A stretch of DNA of 54,210 bases from Rubrivivax sp. (GTDB lineage Bacteria > Pseudomonadota > Gammaproteobacteria > Burkholderiales > Burkholderiaceae_C): the NCBI GenBank assembly GCA_018780805.1, contig JADMJD010000126.1, positions 8,171 through 62,380 of the forward strand, read 5' to 3'. The notes beneath the pieces are model-generated. The model was given only the letters and a program-made list of their open reading frames with translations, searched no databases and was not told where the DNA came from. Of the stretch, positions 8,540-17,119 are shown piece by piece. The position numbers and the translations under genes were made by a program. Position 1 is the stretch's first letter; every line of letters begins with the position of its first letter.

Positions 8540-9426
8540 CGCAGTGGACGCACAAGGCTGAACGTGGCAGTGCCTGGCTGATCCGCTTGATCGCCTGGCT
8601 GGCCCGTGTTGTGGGCCGACCGTTGTGCCGCGGGCTGCTGTACCCCATCGTGCTGTATTTTGTGCTGACCGATGCCACGGCACGGCGGGCTTCGGCCGAG
8701 TTCCTGCAACGTGCGCGCGGCCGGCCGACGCGGCTGCGTGACGTGTTCGCCCACCTGTACAGTTTTGCCGCCACCTTGCTCGACCGGGTCTACATGGCGG
8801 CTGGTGACTTCCACCGCTTCGACGTCAGCATCGTCGGCTTGCCGCTGCTGGACGAGGCCTTGCAGGCCGGCCGCGGCTGTGTGCTGCTGGGTTCGCACCT
8901 GGGCAGTTTTGATCTGCTGTCGCTGGCACACCGCGCGCTGGACGGCCGGCCCGTGGCTGTGATGATGCGCGTCGATCCACGTTCGCAGGTGCGTCGCATC
9001 GCCGGCATCGACGATGGTTCGCTGAACATCATCCCGCTCGGCCGCCCCGACAGCTTTTTGCGTGCGCACGACGCACTGAGCCAAGGCAGTGTGGTGGCGT
9101 TGCTGGCGGACCGCGTCGATGGTGCAGCGCGGCGGCCGGTGCAGTTTTTCGGCCATGCCACCGCCATGCCCACCGCGCCCCATGTGCTGGCAGCGCGCAG
9201 CGAAGCGCCGGTCTTGATGTGTTTCGGGCTCTACGAAGGTGGGCGCCGCTACCGCATCGAGTTCATCGAATTTGGTCCGGCAGCCGCTCCGACCAGCCGT
9301 GGCCCGGCGCTGCAACCGGTGGTGGACCGGTACGCCGCCCTGCTGGAGGCGCAGGCCCGCAGCCGCCCGCTGAACTGGTTCAACTTCTACCCCTACTGGT
9401 CGTCGTCCGACGACGGCCAGCACTAG
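8536..9426 (+). CDS. LpxL/HtrB-like lipid acyltransferase
   Basis: The 296-residue protein shows the HX4D catalytic motif of the lysophospholipid acyltransferase superfamily, H121 and D126 in GSHLGSFDLL. It has a hydrophobic N-terminal segment (about residues 15-45) for membrane association and the RYAALLEAQARSRPLNWFNFYPYW ending (shortened here: PLNWFNFYPYW) seen in LpxL-like acyltransferases, which transfer acyl chains from ACP to lipid acceptors. In aryl polyene clusters such enzymes attach chains to a glycolipid anchor. It overlaps the preceding dehydratase stop by ATGA. Confidence 0.85.
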   Translation: MTQWTHKAERGSAWLIRLIAWLARVVGRPLCRGLLYPIVLYFVLTDATARRASAEFLQRARGRPTRLRDVFAHLYSFAATLLDRVYMAAGDFHRFDVSIVGLPLLDEALQAGRGCVLLGSHLGSFDLLSLAHRALDGRPVAVMMRVDPRSQVRRIAGIDDGSLNIIPLGRPDSFLRAHDALSQGSVVALLADRVDGAARRPVQFFGHATAMPTAPHVLAARSEAPVLMCFGLYEGGRRYRIEFIEFGPAAAPTSRGPALQPVVDRYAALLEAQARSRPLNWFNFYPYWSSSDDGQH

Positions 9427-9440
9427 GCAGACCATTCCCC

Positions 9441-10001
9441 ATGTTGCACCGCTGCCTGTTGGCACTGCTGTTGAGTTTCGGTCTGTCGGCTGCCGCCAGC
9501 GCGTTGGACTTGCCCACCCTGCAACGGCTGCTGCAGGCCGAGATCGTGCCGAGCTTCAATTTCCAGGAACAGCGCGAGTCCCCTTGGCTGACGGCCCCGG
9601 TGCTGTCCACCGGCAGCATGCACCGCAGCGCCGAAGCGCTGGAAAAGCGGGTTCTGGTGCCGCGTGTCGAGACCTGGCGGCTGCTGGCCGACCGCATGGA
9701 GTGGATCGGCCCGCGCGCGCAGGACCGCAAACAGATCCTGTACCGCGACGTGCCAGCGGTGGCTGTGCTGGCCCATGCGCTGCGGCGTGTCATCGATGGT
9801 GATCTGCTGGCACTGGCGCCGGACTTCCAGCTCGCCTTGGCGGGTGACCTGAAGGTCTGGACGCTGCGCCTGACGCCGCGCCAGGCCGACATGGCCCGCC
9901 ACCTGGACCACCTGGAGCTGCAAGGCAGCGGCGGCCAGCTGCAGGTCATCATCGTCGTCGAACGCCAAGCAGAGCGCACGACCACCCGTCTGCTGCGCTG
10001 A
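9441..10001 (+). CDS. LolA-like periplasmic lipid carrier
   Basis: The 186-residue product has a signal peptide (MLHRCLLALLLSFGLSAAASA) and a LolA-like beta-rich mature part: FNFQEQRESPWL near the start, then VLSTGSMHRSAEALEKRV and a C-terminal QLQVIIVVERQAERTTTRLL strand. LolA folds form a hydrophobic half-barrel that carries acyl chains across the periplasm. Copies of this family inside aryl polyene and related clusters are thought to help deliver the lipid-like product to the outer membrane. The gene starts 14 bp after the acyltransferase stop. Confidence 0.75.
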   Translation: MLHRCLLALLLSFGLSAAASALDLPTLQRLLQAEIVPSFNFQEQRESPWLTAPVLSTGSMHRSAEALEKRVLVPRVETWRLLADRMEWIGPRAQDRKQILYRDVPAVAVLAHALRRVIDGDLLALAPDFQLALAGDLKVWTLRLTPRQADMARHLDHLELQGSGGQLQVIIVVERQAERTTTRLLR

Positions 10002-10017
10002 AACCGGAGCCCATTGC

Positions 10018-11085
10018 ATGTTCGACAAAGATCCCCTGACGGCGCTCGAAGCCGTGAGCGCTGCGCAGTGGCTGGCCTTTGCGCCACTCGCGTTCCAGGC
10101 CACGGCGGTGATGCGCGACAGCGGCGTCCTGGCCGCGTTGAACGCACCGCAGACGGACGGTGGCGCGTCCATCGAGGACGTGGCGGCCGCCACCGGCCTG
10201 TCCATCTACGCGGTGCGTGTGCTGCTGGAGGCCGGCCTGGGCCTGCACATCGTGTGGCGCAGCGAGGGCCGCTACCACCTGGGCAAACTCGGCCGCTTTT
10301 TGCTGGACGATCCGATGACGCGGGTCAACTTCGACTTCACGCGCGATGTCTGTTACCAGGCAGCCGCGCACCTGGGGGCGTCGCTGCGCGAAGGCCGGCC
10401 TGCCGGGCTGCAGACGCTGGGCCCATGGGCCACGTTGTACGAAGGATTGTCCGTGCTGCCCGAGCCGGCACGCGCAAGCTGGCATGCGTTTGACCACTAC
10501 CACTCCGACCAGGCATTTCCGGCCGTCTGTGAGCGCCTCGCCGCCGACCCGCCGGTGCGGCTGTTGGATGTGGGCTGCAACACCGGGCGCTGGGCCCAGA
10601 CCTGTTTGACGCGCCTGCCGGCGCTGCAGGTCGGTCTGGTCGACCTGCCGGCGCAACTGGACCGTGCGCGCCAGCGACTGGACGCCGCCGGCCTGGGCGC
10701 ACGTGCAGCACCCCATGCGTTGAACCTGCTGGACCCGCAGGCTGCGTTGCCGCAGGGGCATGACCTGATCTGGATGAGCCAGTTGCTGGATTGTTTTTCC
10801 GACGACCAGATCGTGCAGATCCTGGGCAAGGTGCGGTGCGCGCTGCCGCCCGGGGGCCGGGTCTGGATCCTGGAGCTGTTCTGGGACCGCCAGCGCTTCG
10901 AGGCCGCGGCCTTCAGCCTGCAACAGACCTCGCTCTACTTCAGCTGCGTGGCCAACGGCAACAGCCAGATGTACGACTCGGCGGTGTTCCTGGGTCTGGT
11001 GGAACAGGCTGGTCTGCGGGTGAGCCGGCAGACCGACGGCATCGGGGGTTTCCACAGCTTGCTGGAGTGCCAGGCGGCGACATGA
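10018..11085 (+). CDS. SAM-dependent methyltransferase with N-terminal winged-helix domain
   Basis: The 355-residue protein has an N-terminal helical/winged-helix region (about 1-100, including IEDVAAATGLSIYAVRVLLE) and a C-terminal Rossmann methyltransferase domain with the SAM-binding motif VRLLDVGCNTGRW (about 179-191). This organisation resembles small-molecule O-methyltransferases. A methyltransferase is a regular member of aryl polyene clusters, where it decorates the aryl head group. It begins 17 bp after the LolA-like gene, and its TGA overlaps the ketosynthase ATG. Confidence 0.85.
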   Translation: MFDKDPLTALEAVSAAQWLAFAPLAFQATAVMRDSGVLAALNAPQTDGGASIEDVAAATGLSIYAVRVLLEAGLGLHIVWRSEGRYHLGKLGRFLLDDPMTRVNFDFTRDVCYQAAAHLGASLREGRPAGLQTLGPWATLYEGLSVLPEPARASWHAFDHYHSDQAFPAVCERLAADPPVRLLDVGCNTGRWAQTCLTRLPALQVGLVDLPAQLDRARQRLDAAGLGARAAPHALNLLDPQAALPQGHDLIWMSQLLDCFSDDQIVQILGKVRCALPPGGRVWILELFWDRQRFEAAAFSLQQTSLYFSCVANGNSQMYDSAVFLGLVEQAGLRVSRQTDGIGGFHSLLECQAAT

Positions 11086-12296
11086 TCATGCACCGCCCAC
11101 CGTCGCCGGAGTTGTTGGTCGTGCCAGGTGTTTCGGCCGTCGCTGTTGTGCACGCTGCGGGTCACGATGCCGACACGCTGTGGGACGCCGTCGTGCGTGG
11201 CTGCAGCGGCTTGCACCCCAACCGGCTGGCCTGGTGCGGGCTGGACTGCTGGATTGGCGAGGTGCCGGGCCTGGACGAGGTGCGGCTGCCGGCGCCGTTG
11301 GCGGCCTGGGATTGCCGCAACCACCGATTGGCATGGCTGGCCTTGCAGGACCGCGCGTTCCGCCAGGCCGTCGCGGCAGCGGCGACGCGCTATGGCAGCC
11401 ACCGCATCGGCGTGCTGTTGGGCACCAGCACGTCGGGCATCCGCAGCACGGAGATCGCGCATGCCCAGCACCTCCAGACGGGGCACTGGCCGGCCGGGTT
11501 TGCCTATCGGCGCAGCCATGCGGTCGAGTCGTTGAGCCGTTTCACAGCCGAAGTCCTGGGCCTGCAAGGGCCGATGGCCACGGTGAGCACGGCGTGTTCG
11601 TCCAGCGCCAAGGTCTTTCTCACCGCGCAGCGCTGGATGGCTGCGGGTCTGATCGATGCGGCGGTGGTCGGTGGCGTGGACAGTCTGTGCCTGTCGACGC
11701 TGCATGGCTTTGATGCGCTGCAGCTGTTGTCGGCCGAGCCCTGCCGCCCCTTCGATGCGGCACGCAACGGCATCTCCGTCGGGGAGGCCGGCGGTTTTGT
11801 GCTGCTCGACCGGGCGCCAGCGCCGCTGGCCTTGCTGGGTGGTGGCGAGTCGAGTGACGCCTGGCACATGTCGACCCCGCATCCCGAAGGCCGTGGTGCC
11901 CAGGACGCCATGCACGAGGCGCTGGCCGTTGCCGGCCTGACGCCGTCGGACATCGGCTACGTCAACGCCCATGGCACGGCCACGCCCAGCAACGACCGCG
12001 CCGAAGGGCTGGCGTTGCAGGCCGTTTTTGGCGCGGGCGCAGTGCCGGTCTCGTCAAGCAAGGCGGTCACCGGCCACACCTTGGGCGCGGCCGGCGTGGT
12101 GGAAGCCATCGTGGCCCTGAAGGCCATCGAACACCGCATCGTGCCGCCGACGACAAACCTGCGCAGCGCCGACCCCGGGCTGGCGCTGGACTTGCCGTTG
12201 AAGGCCCGTGCCGCGGCCGGAATGCGGTACGCGATGAGCAACAATTTTGGCTTTGGCGGCAGCAATTGCTCGCTGATCTTCGGTCGGACGCAATGA
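11082..12296 (+). CDS. Beta-ketoacyl-ACP synthase (catalytic ketosynthase)
   Basis: The 404-residue protein is a FabF/type II polyketide-like condensing enzyme with an intact Cys-His-His triad: C172 in STACSSSAK, H297 in VNAHGTATPSND and H332 in VTGHTLGAAGVVE, followed by the SNNFGFGGSNCSLI end. It should elongate the ACP-bound chain by decarboxylative Claisen condensation. The start ATG at 11082 overlaps the methyltransferase stop; a second ATG at 11088 would also work. The next gene encodes a likely chain-length-factor partner. It is the only catalytic ketosynthase in the operon. Confidence 0.93.
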   Translation: MIMHRPPSPELLVVPGVSAVAVVHAAGHDADTLWDAVVRGCSGLHPNRLAWCGLDCWIGEVPGLDEVRLPAPLAAWDCRNHRLAWLALQDRAFRQAVAAAATRYGSHRIGVLLGTSTSGIRSTEIAHAQHLQTGHWPAGFAYRRSHAVESLSRFTAEVLGLQGPMATVSTACSSSAKVFLTAQRWMAAGLIDAAVVGGVDSLCLSTLHGFDALQLLSAEPCRPFDAARNGISVGEAGGFVLLDRAPAPLALLGGGESSDAWHMSTPHPEGRGAQDAMHEALAVAGLTPSDIGYVNAHGTATPSNDRAEGLALQAVFGAGAVPVSSSKAVTGHTLGAAGVVEAIVALKAIEHRIVPPTTNLRSADPGLALDLPLKARAAAGMRYAMSNNFGFGGSNCSLIFGRTQ

Positions 12297-13132
12297 GCGT
12301 GAGCGGCTTGCAGTTCGATCTCCATGCCGCGGGTGTCCTGGCCCCCGGCCTGCCATCGCTGGCTGCTTTGCGGGCCGGCGCACGCACGGCGCAGCGGCCT
12401 GCCCCGGTGCCTGTGGTGCTTCCAGCGCCGGAGCGGCTGCCGGCCAACGAGCGCCGCCGCGCGAGCCCGGTGGTGCGCCTGGTCCTGGCCTGCGTTGAGC
12501 AGGTGTTGTCGGACAGCCCCTTCCCGGCCCAGGCCCTGCGCTCTGTTTTTGCCACCGACGAAGGCACGGGTGATGTCTGCCAGCAGATGCTGCAGGCGCT
12601 GAGCACCACGCGGCAGGTGTCGCCGCTGGTGTTTCCGAATTCGGTGCAGAACGCGCCGTCGGGCAACTTTTCGATTGCCTGGCAGAACCGCCAGTCGGCC
12701 ACGGTCGTCAGCCTGGGCTTGGAGAGTTTTGCCAGCGGGCTGCTGTGTGCTGTCACCGAAGCCGTCACATCGCGGGCGCCGGTGTTGCTGGTGGCCTACG
12801 ACCCGCCGATGACGGCGCCGATCAACGAGTTGCTGCCCGTTGTCGACGCCACGGCCACGGCCTGGGTGCTGACCGCCCGGCGCCAGACAGGTCTGGCCGG
12901 GCCGACAGGTCTGACACCGGGTCTGGCGACCTTCAGCCTGGATCTCGCACCCGGCCAGGGGCGCCTGCCCAGCCCCTGGCCACCCTGGATGCCGGCCCGC
13001 TGGTCGGCCAACAGCAGCGCACGTGGCCTGGCGACACTCGGCCTGCTGGACGCACCGGCGGGTTCGGTGATGGATCTGACCTTGGGCGGCCAGATGCTGA
13101 CGCTGCGCCGCATCACCGGGGCCGAGGCATGA
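12293..13132 (+). CDS. Beta-ketoacyl synthase-like chain-length-factor protein, non-catalytic
   Basis: The 279-residue protein resembles the N-terminal ketosynthase-like family (PF13723-type) found next to ketosynthases in aryl polyene clusters. Conserved stretches include VFATDEGTGDVCQQMLQAL and the FPNSVQNAPSGNFSI segment that stands where a ketosynthase would have its active-site region, but there is no TACSSS cysteine motif and no catalytic histidines. I infer that it pairs with the preceding ketosynthase, as a chain length factor does. It overlaps the ketosynthase stop by ATGA and is itself overlapped by the next gene. Confidence 0.8.
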   Translation: MSVSGLQFDLHAAGVLAPGLPSLAALRAGARTAQRPAPVPVVLPAPERLPANERRRASPVVRLVLACVEQVLSDSPFPAQALRSVFATDEGTGDVCQQMLQALSTTRQVSPLVFPNSVQNAPSGNFSIAWQNRQSATVVSLGLESFASGLLCAVTEAVTSRAPVLLVAYDPPMTAPINELLPVVDATATAWVLTARRQTGLAGPTGLTPGLATFSLDLAPGQGRLPSPWPPWMPARWSANSSARGLATLGLLDAPAGSVMDLTLGGQMLTLRRITGAEA

Positions 13133-13563
13133 AACTGGATCGCGCAGGCATCGCCAGCCGCTTGCCACATGCCGGCACGATGTGCCTGCTGGACAGCGTG
13201 CAGCGCTGGGATGCCGAGCACATCGTCTGCAGCGCCGAGGCGCCGACCCCCGCGCATCCGCTGGCGCGCGACGGTGTGGTGCCCACCATCGTCGCGGTCG
13301 AGTACGCGGCCCAGGCGTCGGCCGTGCATGGTGCCTTGCTGGAGGCCGAGGCCGGCGTGCGCGCCGGCCTGCTGGCGCGTTTGAGCGAGGTCGATCTTCA
13401 TGGCGCGGAGGTGCCATCGGCGCTTGGCCCGCTCGCCGTGACGGCCACGCTGATCGGGCGGCATGCGGCCGGTTGTCTGTATGCCTTCCGGGTCGAATGT
13501 GGCGCACAGGCCGTGGCCAGCGGGCGCCTGACCGTGGCTTTTGTGCCGGGCGCGGTGCCATGA
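13129..13563 (+). CDS. Second hotdog dehydratase (ApeP-like)
   Basis: The 144-residue protein starts at ATG 13129, overlapping the preceding stop. It has the layout of the ApeP-like/3-hydroxylacyl-ACP dehydratase group: RLPHAGTMCLLDSVQRWD near the N-terminus (His and Gly positions typical of the active-site strand), VPTIVAVEYAAQASAVHGAL in the central helix with a conserved glutamate, and a beta-sheet C-terminus. It probably acts with the 8216-8539 protein to dehydrate the 3-hydroxyacyl intermediates that give conjugated double bonds. Confidence 0.8.
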   Translation: MKLDRAGIASRLPHAGTMCLLDSVQRWDAEHIVCSAEAPTPAHPLARDGVVPTIVAVEYAAQASAVHGALLEAEAGVRAGLLARLSEVDLHGAEVPSALGPLAVTATLIGRHAAGCLYAFRVECGAQAVASGRLTVAFVPGAVP

Positions 13564-14300
13564 CGCCGCACTCGGCCGCGCTGCGCCGCGCCCTGGTCAC
13601 CGGTGGCAGCGGCGGCATTGGTGCGGCGATCTGCCGTGCGCTCGCAGCGCAAGGCCACCATGTCATCGTGCACGCCCACCGTGGGGTCGAGCGTGCGCAG
13701 GCGCTGGCGCGTGAGCTGGAGGCGGCCGGCGGTTCGGCCAGCGCGGTGGCGTTCGACCTCGCCGATGCCGATCAGGTGCAGGCGGCCACCACCGACCTGC
13801 TGGCGGCCGGCCCGGTGCAGATCCTGGTCAACAATGCCGGTGTGCACCACGACGCTTTGATGGCCGGCATGGAGCCCGCCGTCTGGCACGATGTCATCGA
13901 CACCAACCTCAATGGTTTTTTCCGCGTGACCCAACCACTGCTGTTGCCGATGGTGCGCACCCGCTGGGGCCGCATCGTCAACCTCAGTTCCGTCGCGGCA
14001 CAGGCCGGCAACCGGGGCCAGGCCAACTACGCCGCCGCCAAAGCCGGCTTGCACGGGGCGACCAAGTCGCTGGCGCTGGAACTCGCCGGGCGCGGCATCA
14101 CCGTCAACGCCGTCGCGCCGGGGGTGATCAACACCGGGATGAGTGGTACTGCCTTTCCTCCTGATCGGATCCAGGCCCTCGTGCCGGCCGGGCGGGCCGG
14201 GCGCCCGGAAGAAGTGGCAGCGCTGGTGGCCTTCCTGGCCTCGGACGCTGCGTCTTACATCACCGGCCAGGTCATCGGCGTCAACGGAGGCATGTACTGA
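13560..14300 (+). CDS. FabG-like 3-ketoacyl-ACP reductase (short-chain dehydrogenase)
   Basis: The 246-residue protein is a classical short-chain dehydrogenase. It has the nucleotide-binding TGGSGGIG loop (about 14-21), NNAG (91-94), the catalytic S144, Y157 and K161 in SSVAAQAGNRGQANYAAAK, and the IT(G)QVIGVNGGMY C-terminus characteristic of FabG. It should reduce the 3-ketoacyl-ACP formed by the adjacent ketosynthase using NADPH. The ATG at 13560 overlaps the preceding stop as ATGA. Placement within the operon makes it the dedicated reductase of this pathway rather than the housekeeping FabG. Confidence 0.93.
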   Translation: MTPHSAALRRALVTGGSGGIGAAICRALAAQGHHVIVHAHRGVERAQALARELEAAGGSASAVAFDLADADQVQAATTDLLAAGPVQILVNNAGVHHDALMAGMEPAVWHDVIDTNLNGFFRVTQPLLLPMVRTRWGRIVNLSSVAAQAGNRGQANYAAAKAGLHGATKSLALELAGRGITVNAVAPGVINTGMSGTAFPPDRIQALVPAGRAGRPEEVAALVAFLASDAASYITGQVIGVNGGMY

Positions 14301-14302
14301 CC

Positions 14303-15127
14303 ATGGACATGGGCACACGTGAGCGGCTTGAACCGACCTGGGATCGGGTCTGGGTCGTGATCCCCGCCTACGAAGAGGCCGGCACCATCCGCCGGTTGGC
14401 GCTGGACGTGCTGGCCCACACACCGCGTTTGATCGTTGTCGATGACGGCTCGCAAGACAGCACGTCCGCCGAGTTGCAGGACCTGCCCTTGACCCTGCTC
14501 AGGCACAGCGCCAACCGCGGCAAGGCGGCCAGCCTGCGCACCGGCTTTGACCACGCGATGGCACACGGTGCCGAGTGTGTGGTCGCCATCGACGGTGATG
14601 GCCAGCACGACCCGGCCGATCTGCCGGCCTTGTGTGCCGCCTGGCAGCAGCAGCCCGAATGCATCGTGATCGGCTCGCGTCTGCACGACCGGGCGCAGTT
14701 TCCGCCGGCGCGTTACCGTGCCAACCGTTTTGCGTGTTTCTGGATCTCCTGGGCCGCGGGCCATGCGATCACCGATTCGCAGTCGGGGTTTCGGGTCTAC
14801 CCGCGGCGGGTGGTCGAGATGGCGCTCGGCACACGCGTTCGCGGCGACCGGTTCACCTTCGAGAGTGAGATCCTGATCGAGGCCGCCCGCCACGGCCACC
14901 GTACCCTGGCGGTGGCCATCCCGGGGCGCTACCCGGCCAACGCGCGCCGCAGCCACTTCCGGCCGGTGGTCGACATCGCGAAGATCGTGCTCATGGTCGC
15001 CGGGCGGCTGCTGCGCCAAGGCATGGCCCCGCGGGGTTTGATGCGCAGTCTGCGGCCGGCCACCGTGTTGCCGGGCCGCACACCGGCTCAGGCTGCTCAC
15101 CAGCCGGCGGATCTCGTCGGCCGATGA
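14303..15127 (+). CDS. Family 2 glycosyltransferase
   Basis: The 274-residue protein has the GT-A fold signatures of family 2: VWVVIPAYEEAGTIRRL at the N-terminus, LIVVDDGSQDST, and the metal-binding AIDGDGQHDPADLP. The SQSGFRVYPRRVVEM stretch is typical of DPM1/DPG synthase-like members. It lacks obvious C-terminal transmembrane helices, so it is probably peripheral to the inner membrane. In aryl polyene-type operons a glycosyltransferase builds the sugar that links the chain to the lipid. The gene starts 2 bp after the reductase stop and overlaps the ABC ATPase start. Confidence 0.88.
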   Translation: MDMGTRERLEPTWDRVWVVIPAYEEAGTIRRLALDVLAHTPRLIVVDDGSQDSTSAELQDLPLTLLRHSANRGKAASLRTGFDHAMAHGAECVVAIDGDGQHDPADLPALCAAWQQQPECIVIGSRLHDRAQFPPARYRANRFACFWISWAAGHAITDSQSGFRVYPRRVVEMALGTRVRGDRFTFESEILIEAARHGHRTLAVAIPGRYPANARRSHFRPVVDIAKIVLMVAGRLLRQGMAPRGLMRSLRPATVLPGRTPAQAAHQPADLVGR

Positions 15128-15876
15128 GGCCGGACGCTGCCGACACCACGCTGCTGCTGGCGGCAGACCAGGTGTCGTACCGCTATCCGGCGCAGGCGGA
15201 GCCGGCGCTGCAAAGCGTCGATCTGCAGTTGCACCGTGGCCGGGCCGTTGGCCTGCTGGGCCCCAACGGCTCTGGCAAGTCGACGCTGATCAGCCTGCTG
15301 ATGGGCTTGCGCACGCCGCAGGGTGGCCGTGTCCACCAGGGTGGCGATGGTGCCGTTGTCGTGGCTTGGGTGCCCCAGGAATATGCCTTCTATCCCGACC
15401 TGAGCTGCCTGGAGAACCTCTCGTTTTTTGCCGGCATGCTCGACCTGCCGGCGGCCGAAGCACGGCGCCGTGTTGATGCGGCGCTGGCCGCCGGTGAATT
15501 GCACGAGTTTGCGCAGCGCCGGGCCCGTCACTGCTCCGGCGGCGTGCGTCGGCGTCTGAACCTGGCGATCGCGCTGTTGCAGCAGCCCGACGTGCTGCTG
15601 CTCGACGAGCCGACCGTCGGCGTGGACCCGCAGTCCCGCGCCTTCCTGCTGGCGCATGTGCGTGGTCTGGTGGACGCCGGTACCGCCGTGCTCTACGCCA
15701 CGCACTACATGGAAGAGGTCAGCGTCGTGTGTTCGCAGATCCTGTTGCTCGACCATGGTCGGGTGCTGGCCTCCGGCGACCTGGCATCGTTGCTGCGCGG
15801 TCCGGCAGACGCCGCACCGTTCGACGATCTTGAGGCCTTGTTCATGCACCACACCCAGCGCGCGCTGCGGACTTGA
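15124..15876 (+). CDS. ABC transporter ATP-binding protein
   Basis: The 250-residue ATPase has Walker A GPNGSGKST (46-54), a Walker B VLLLDEPTVGVDP and a switch histidine in YATHYMEE. The signature motif reads CSGGVRRR, where LSGG is usual; the other nucleotide-binding residues are intact, so it is expected to be active. This is the ABC-2 (CcmA/NodI-like) exporter type, and the next gene encodes the matching permease. Its position at the end of the biosynthetic operon suggests export of the finished lipid-like product across the inner membrane. The start overlaps the glycosyltransferase stop. Confidence 0.93.
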   Translation: MRPDAADTTLLLAADQVSYRYPAQAEPALQSVDLQLHRGRAVGLLGPNGSGKSTLISLLMGLRTPQGGRVHQGGDGAVVVAWVPQEYAFYPDLSCLENLSFFAGMLDLPAAEARRRVDAALAAGELHEFAQRRARHCSGGVRRRLNLAIALLQQPDVLLLDEPTVGVDPQSRAFLLAHVRGLVDAGTAVLYATHYMEEVSVVCSQILLLDHGRVLASGDLASLLRGPADAAPFDDLEALFMHHTQRALRT

Positions 15877-15887
15877 GGCGGGCGCGG

Positions 15888-17117
15888 ATGCAGCCGACAC
15901 CGAGCCGCCGTTCCCGTTGGCACCCGCTGACGGCGGTTGTGCGCCTGGCCCTCAAGGAGTGGCGGCTGTTGGCACGCAACCCGCATGGGCTGGCCACGCT
16001 CTTCCTGATGCCGGCGGTGTTTGTGCTGGTGATGTCGTTCACGCTGAAGAACACCTTGATCGTGCGTGTGGACATGCCGGTCGCTGGTTGGCTGGTCGAG
16101 GACAGCGGGCCGGTCGCCCGGCAGTGGGCACACGAGTGGATGCACCGCCACGGCGGGCGGCGCTTCGATTCGCGTGCGGCCTTGTTGTCGGCACTGACAT
16201 CGCGCGAGGTTGAAGCCGGTGTCATCGTGGGCCCGGGTTGGCTCGGCCCGGAAAGCCGCCCGCAGGCGGACAAGCTCGAGATCTGGCTGGGCAACCGTGT
16301 GCAACCGGCCGCAGCGGGCCGCTTGCGTGCCGAGCTCAGCTTTTCGATGCTGCAGGTACAGATGAAGGTGGCGGCGGCCGAAGCCGGGCCGTTTGCCAGC
16401 CTGCTGCTGGGCACCGTGGCCGATGCCGAGCTGTTGCCGGCGGCGCAGGCGCCGACGATCCGCTACCTGTACGAGATCCAATCGGGCCGGCGCATGACGG
16501 CGGTCCAGCAGAGTGTGCCGGCCTGGCTGGTGTTCGGCATGTTTTTTGTCGTGATCCCGCTCGCCGGTGTGTTGATCCAGGAGCGCAATGACGGCACCTT
16601 GGTGCGCCTGGCCGGCTTTGGCATCACGCCGGGCCTGGTCCTGGGCGGAAAGCTGCTGAGCTTCATGCTGCTGAACTGGCTGCAGCTGATTTTCATGCTG
16701 CTGGTCGGTGCGGGTCTGGTGCCGCTGCTCGGTGGCGACGCCTTGAACCTGGACGTGGCACTCGGCTGGTTTGCGCTGGTGGTGGCTGCCACCAGCGCTG
16801 CGGCGGTGGCGCTGGCGCTGTGCATCGCCGCCCGCACACGCAGCTTCGACCAGGCCGCAGCGCTGGGCGGTGGGCTGAATGTGGTGCTGGGCGCGATTGC
16901 CGGGGTCATGGTGCCGCGCATGCTGATGCCCCCCGGCTTGCAGACGGTGTCGGAATGGTCGCCGATGGGTTGGGCGCTGGACGGCATGCAGTCGGTGTTC
17001 CTGGGCAGCCCCGACGCGGCCTTCATCCTGCCCCGCGTCGCCTTGTTGCTCGGTTTCGCAGCGCTGTGCCTGGCCTTTGGCTGGATGCGCCTGCGCCGGC
17101 TGGAGCTGGCCGGCTGA
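15888..17117 (+). CDS. ABC-2 type transporter permease
   Basis: The 409-residue protein has one N-terminal helix (about residues 32-52), a large periplasmic loop (about 55-200) and five to six C-terminal helices, the classic layout of ABC-2 exporters. The LVRLAGFGITPGLVLGGKL stretch and the P(M)GWALDGMQSVFLG region before the last helix are typical of this family. I prefer ATG 15888, which has GAGG 9 nt upstream; a TTG at 15873 overlapping the ATPase stop is an alternative. The gene is the last of the operon and converges on the response regulator gene, with only 2 bp between stops. Confidence 0.9.
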   Translation: MQPTPSRRSRWHPLTAVVRLALKEWRLLARNPHGLATLFLMPAVFVLVMSFTLKNTLIVRVDMPVAGWLVEDSGPVARQWAHEWMHRHGGRRFDSRAALLSALTSREVEAGVIVGPGWLGPESRPQADKLEIWLGNRVQPAAAGRLRAELSFSMLQVQMKVAAAEAGPFASLLLGTVADAELLPAAQAPTIRYLYEIQSGRRMTAVQQSVPAWLVFGMFFVVIPLAGVLIQERNDGTLVRLAGFGITPGLVLGGKLLSFMLLNWLQLIFMLLVGAGLVPLLGGDALNLDVALGWFALVVAATSAAAVALALCIAARTRSFDQAAALGGGLNVVLGAIAGVMVPRMLMPPGLQTVSEWSPMGWALDGMQSVFLGSPDAAFILPRVALLLGFAALCLAFGWMRLRRLELAG

Positions 17118-17119
17118 CC

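Noticed and set aside
12796..13464. Minus-strand open frame inside the polyketide-like operon.
   Set aside because: It lies antisense to two recognised enzymes with good motifs and has no support of its own.
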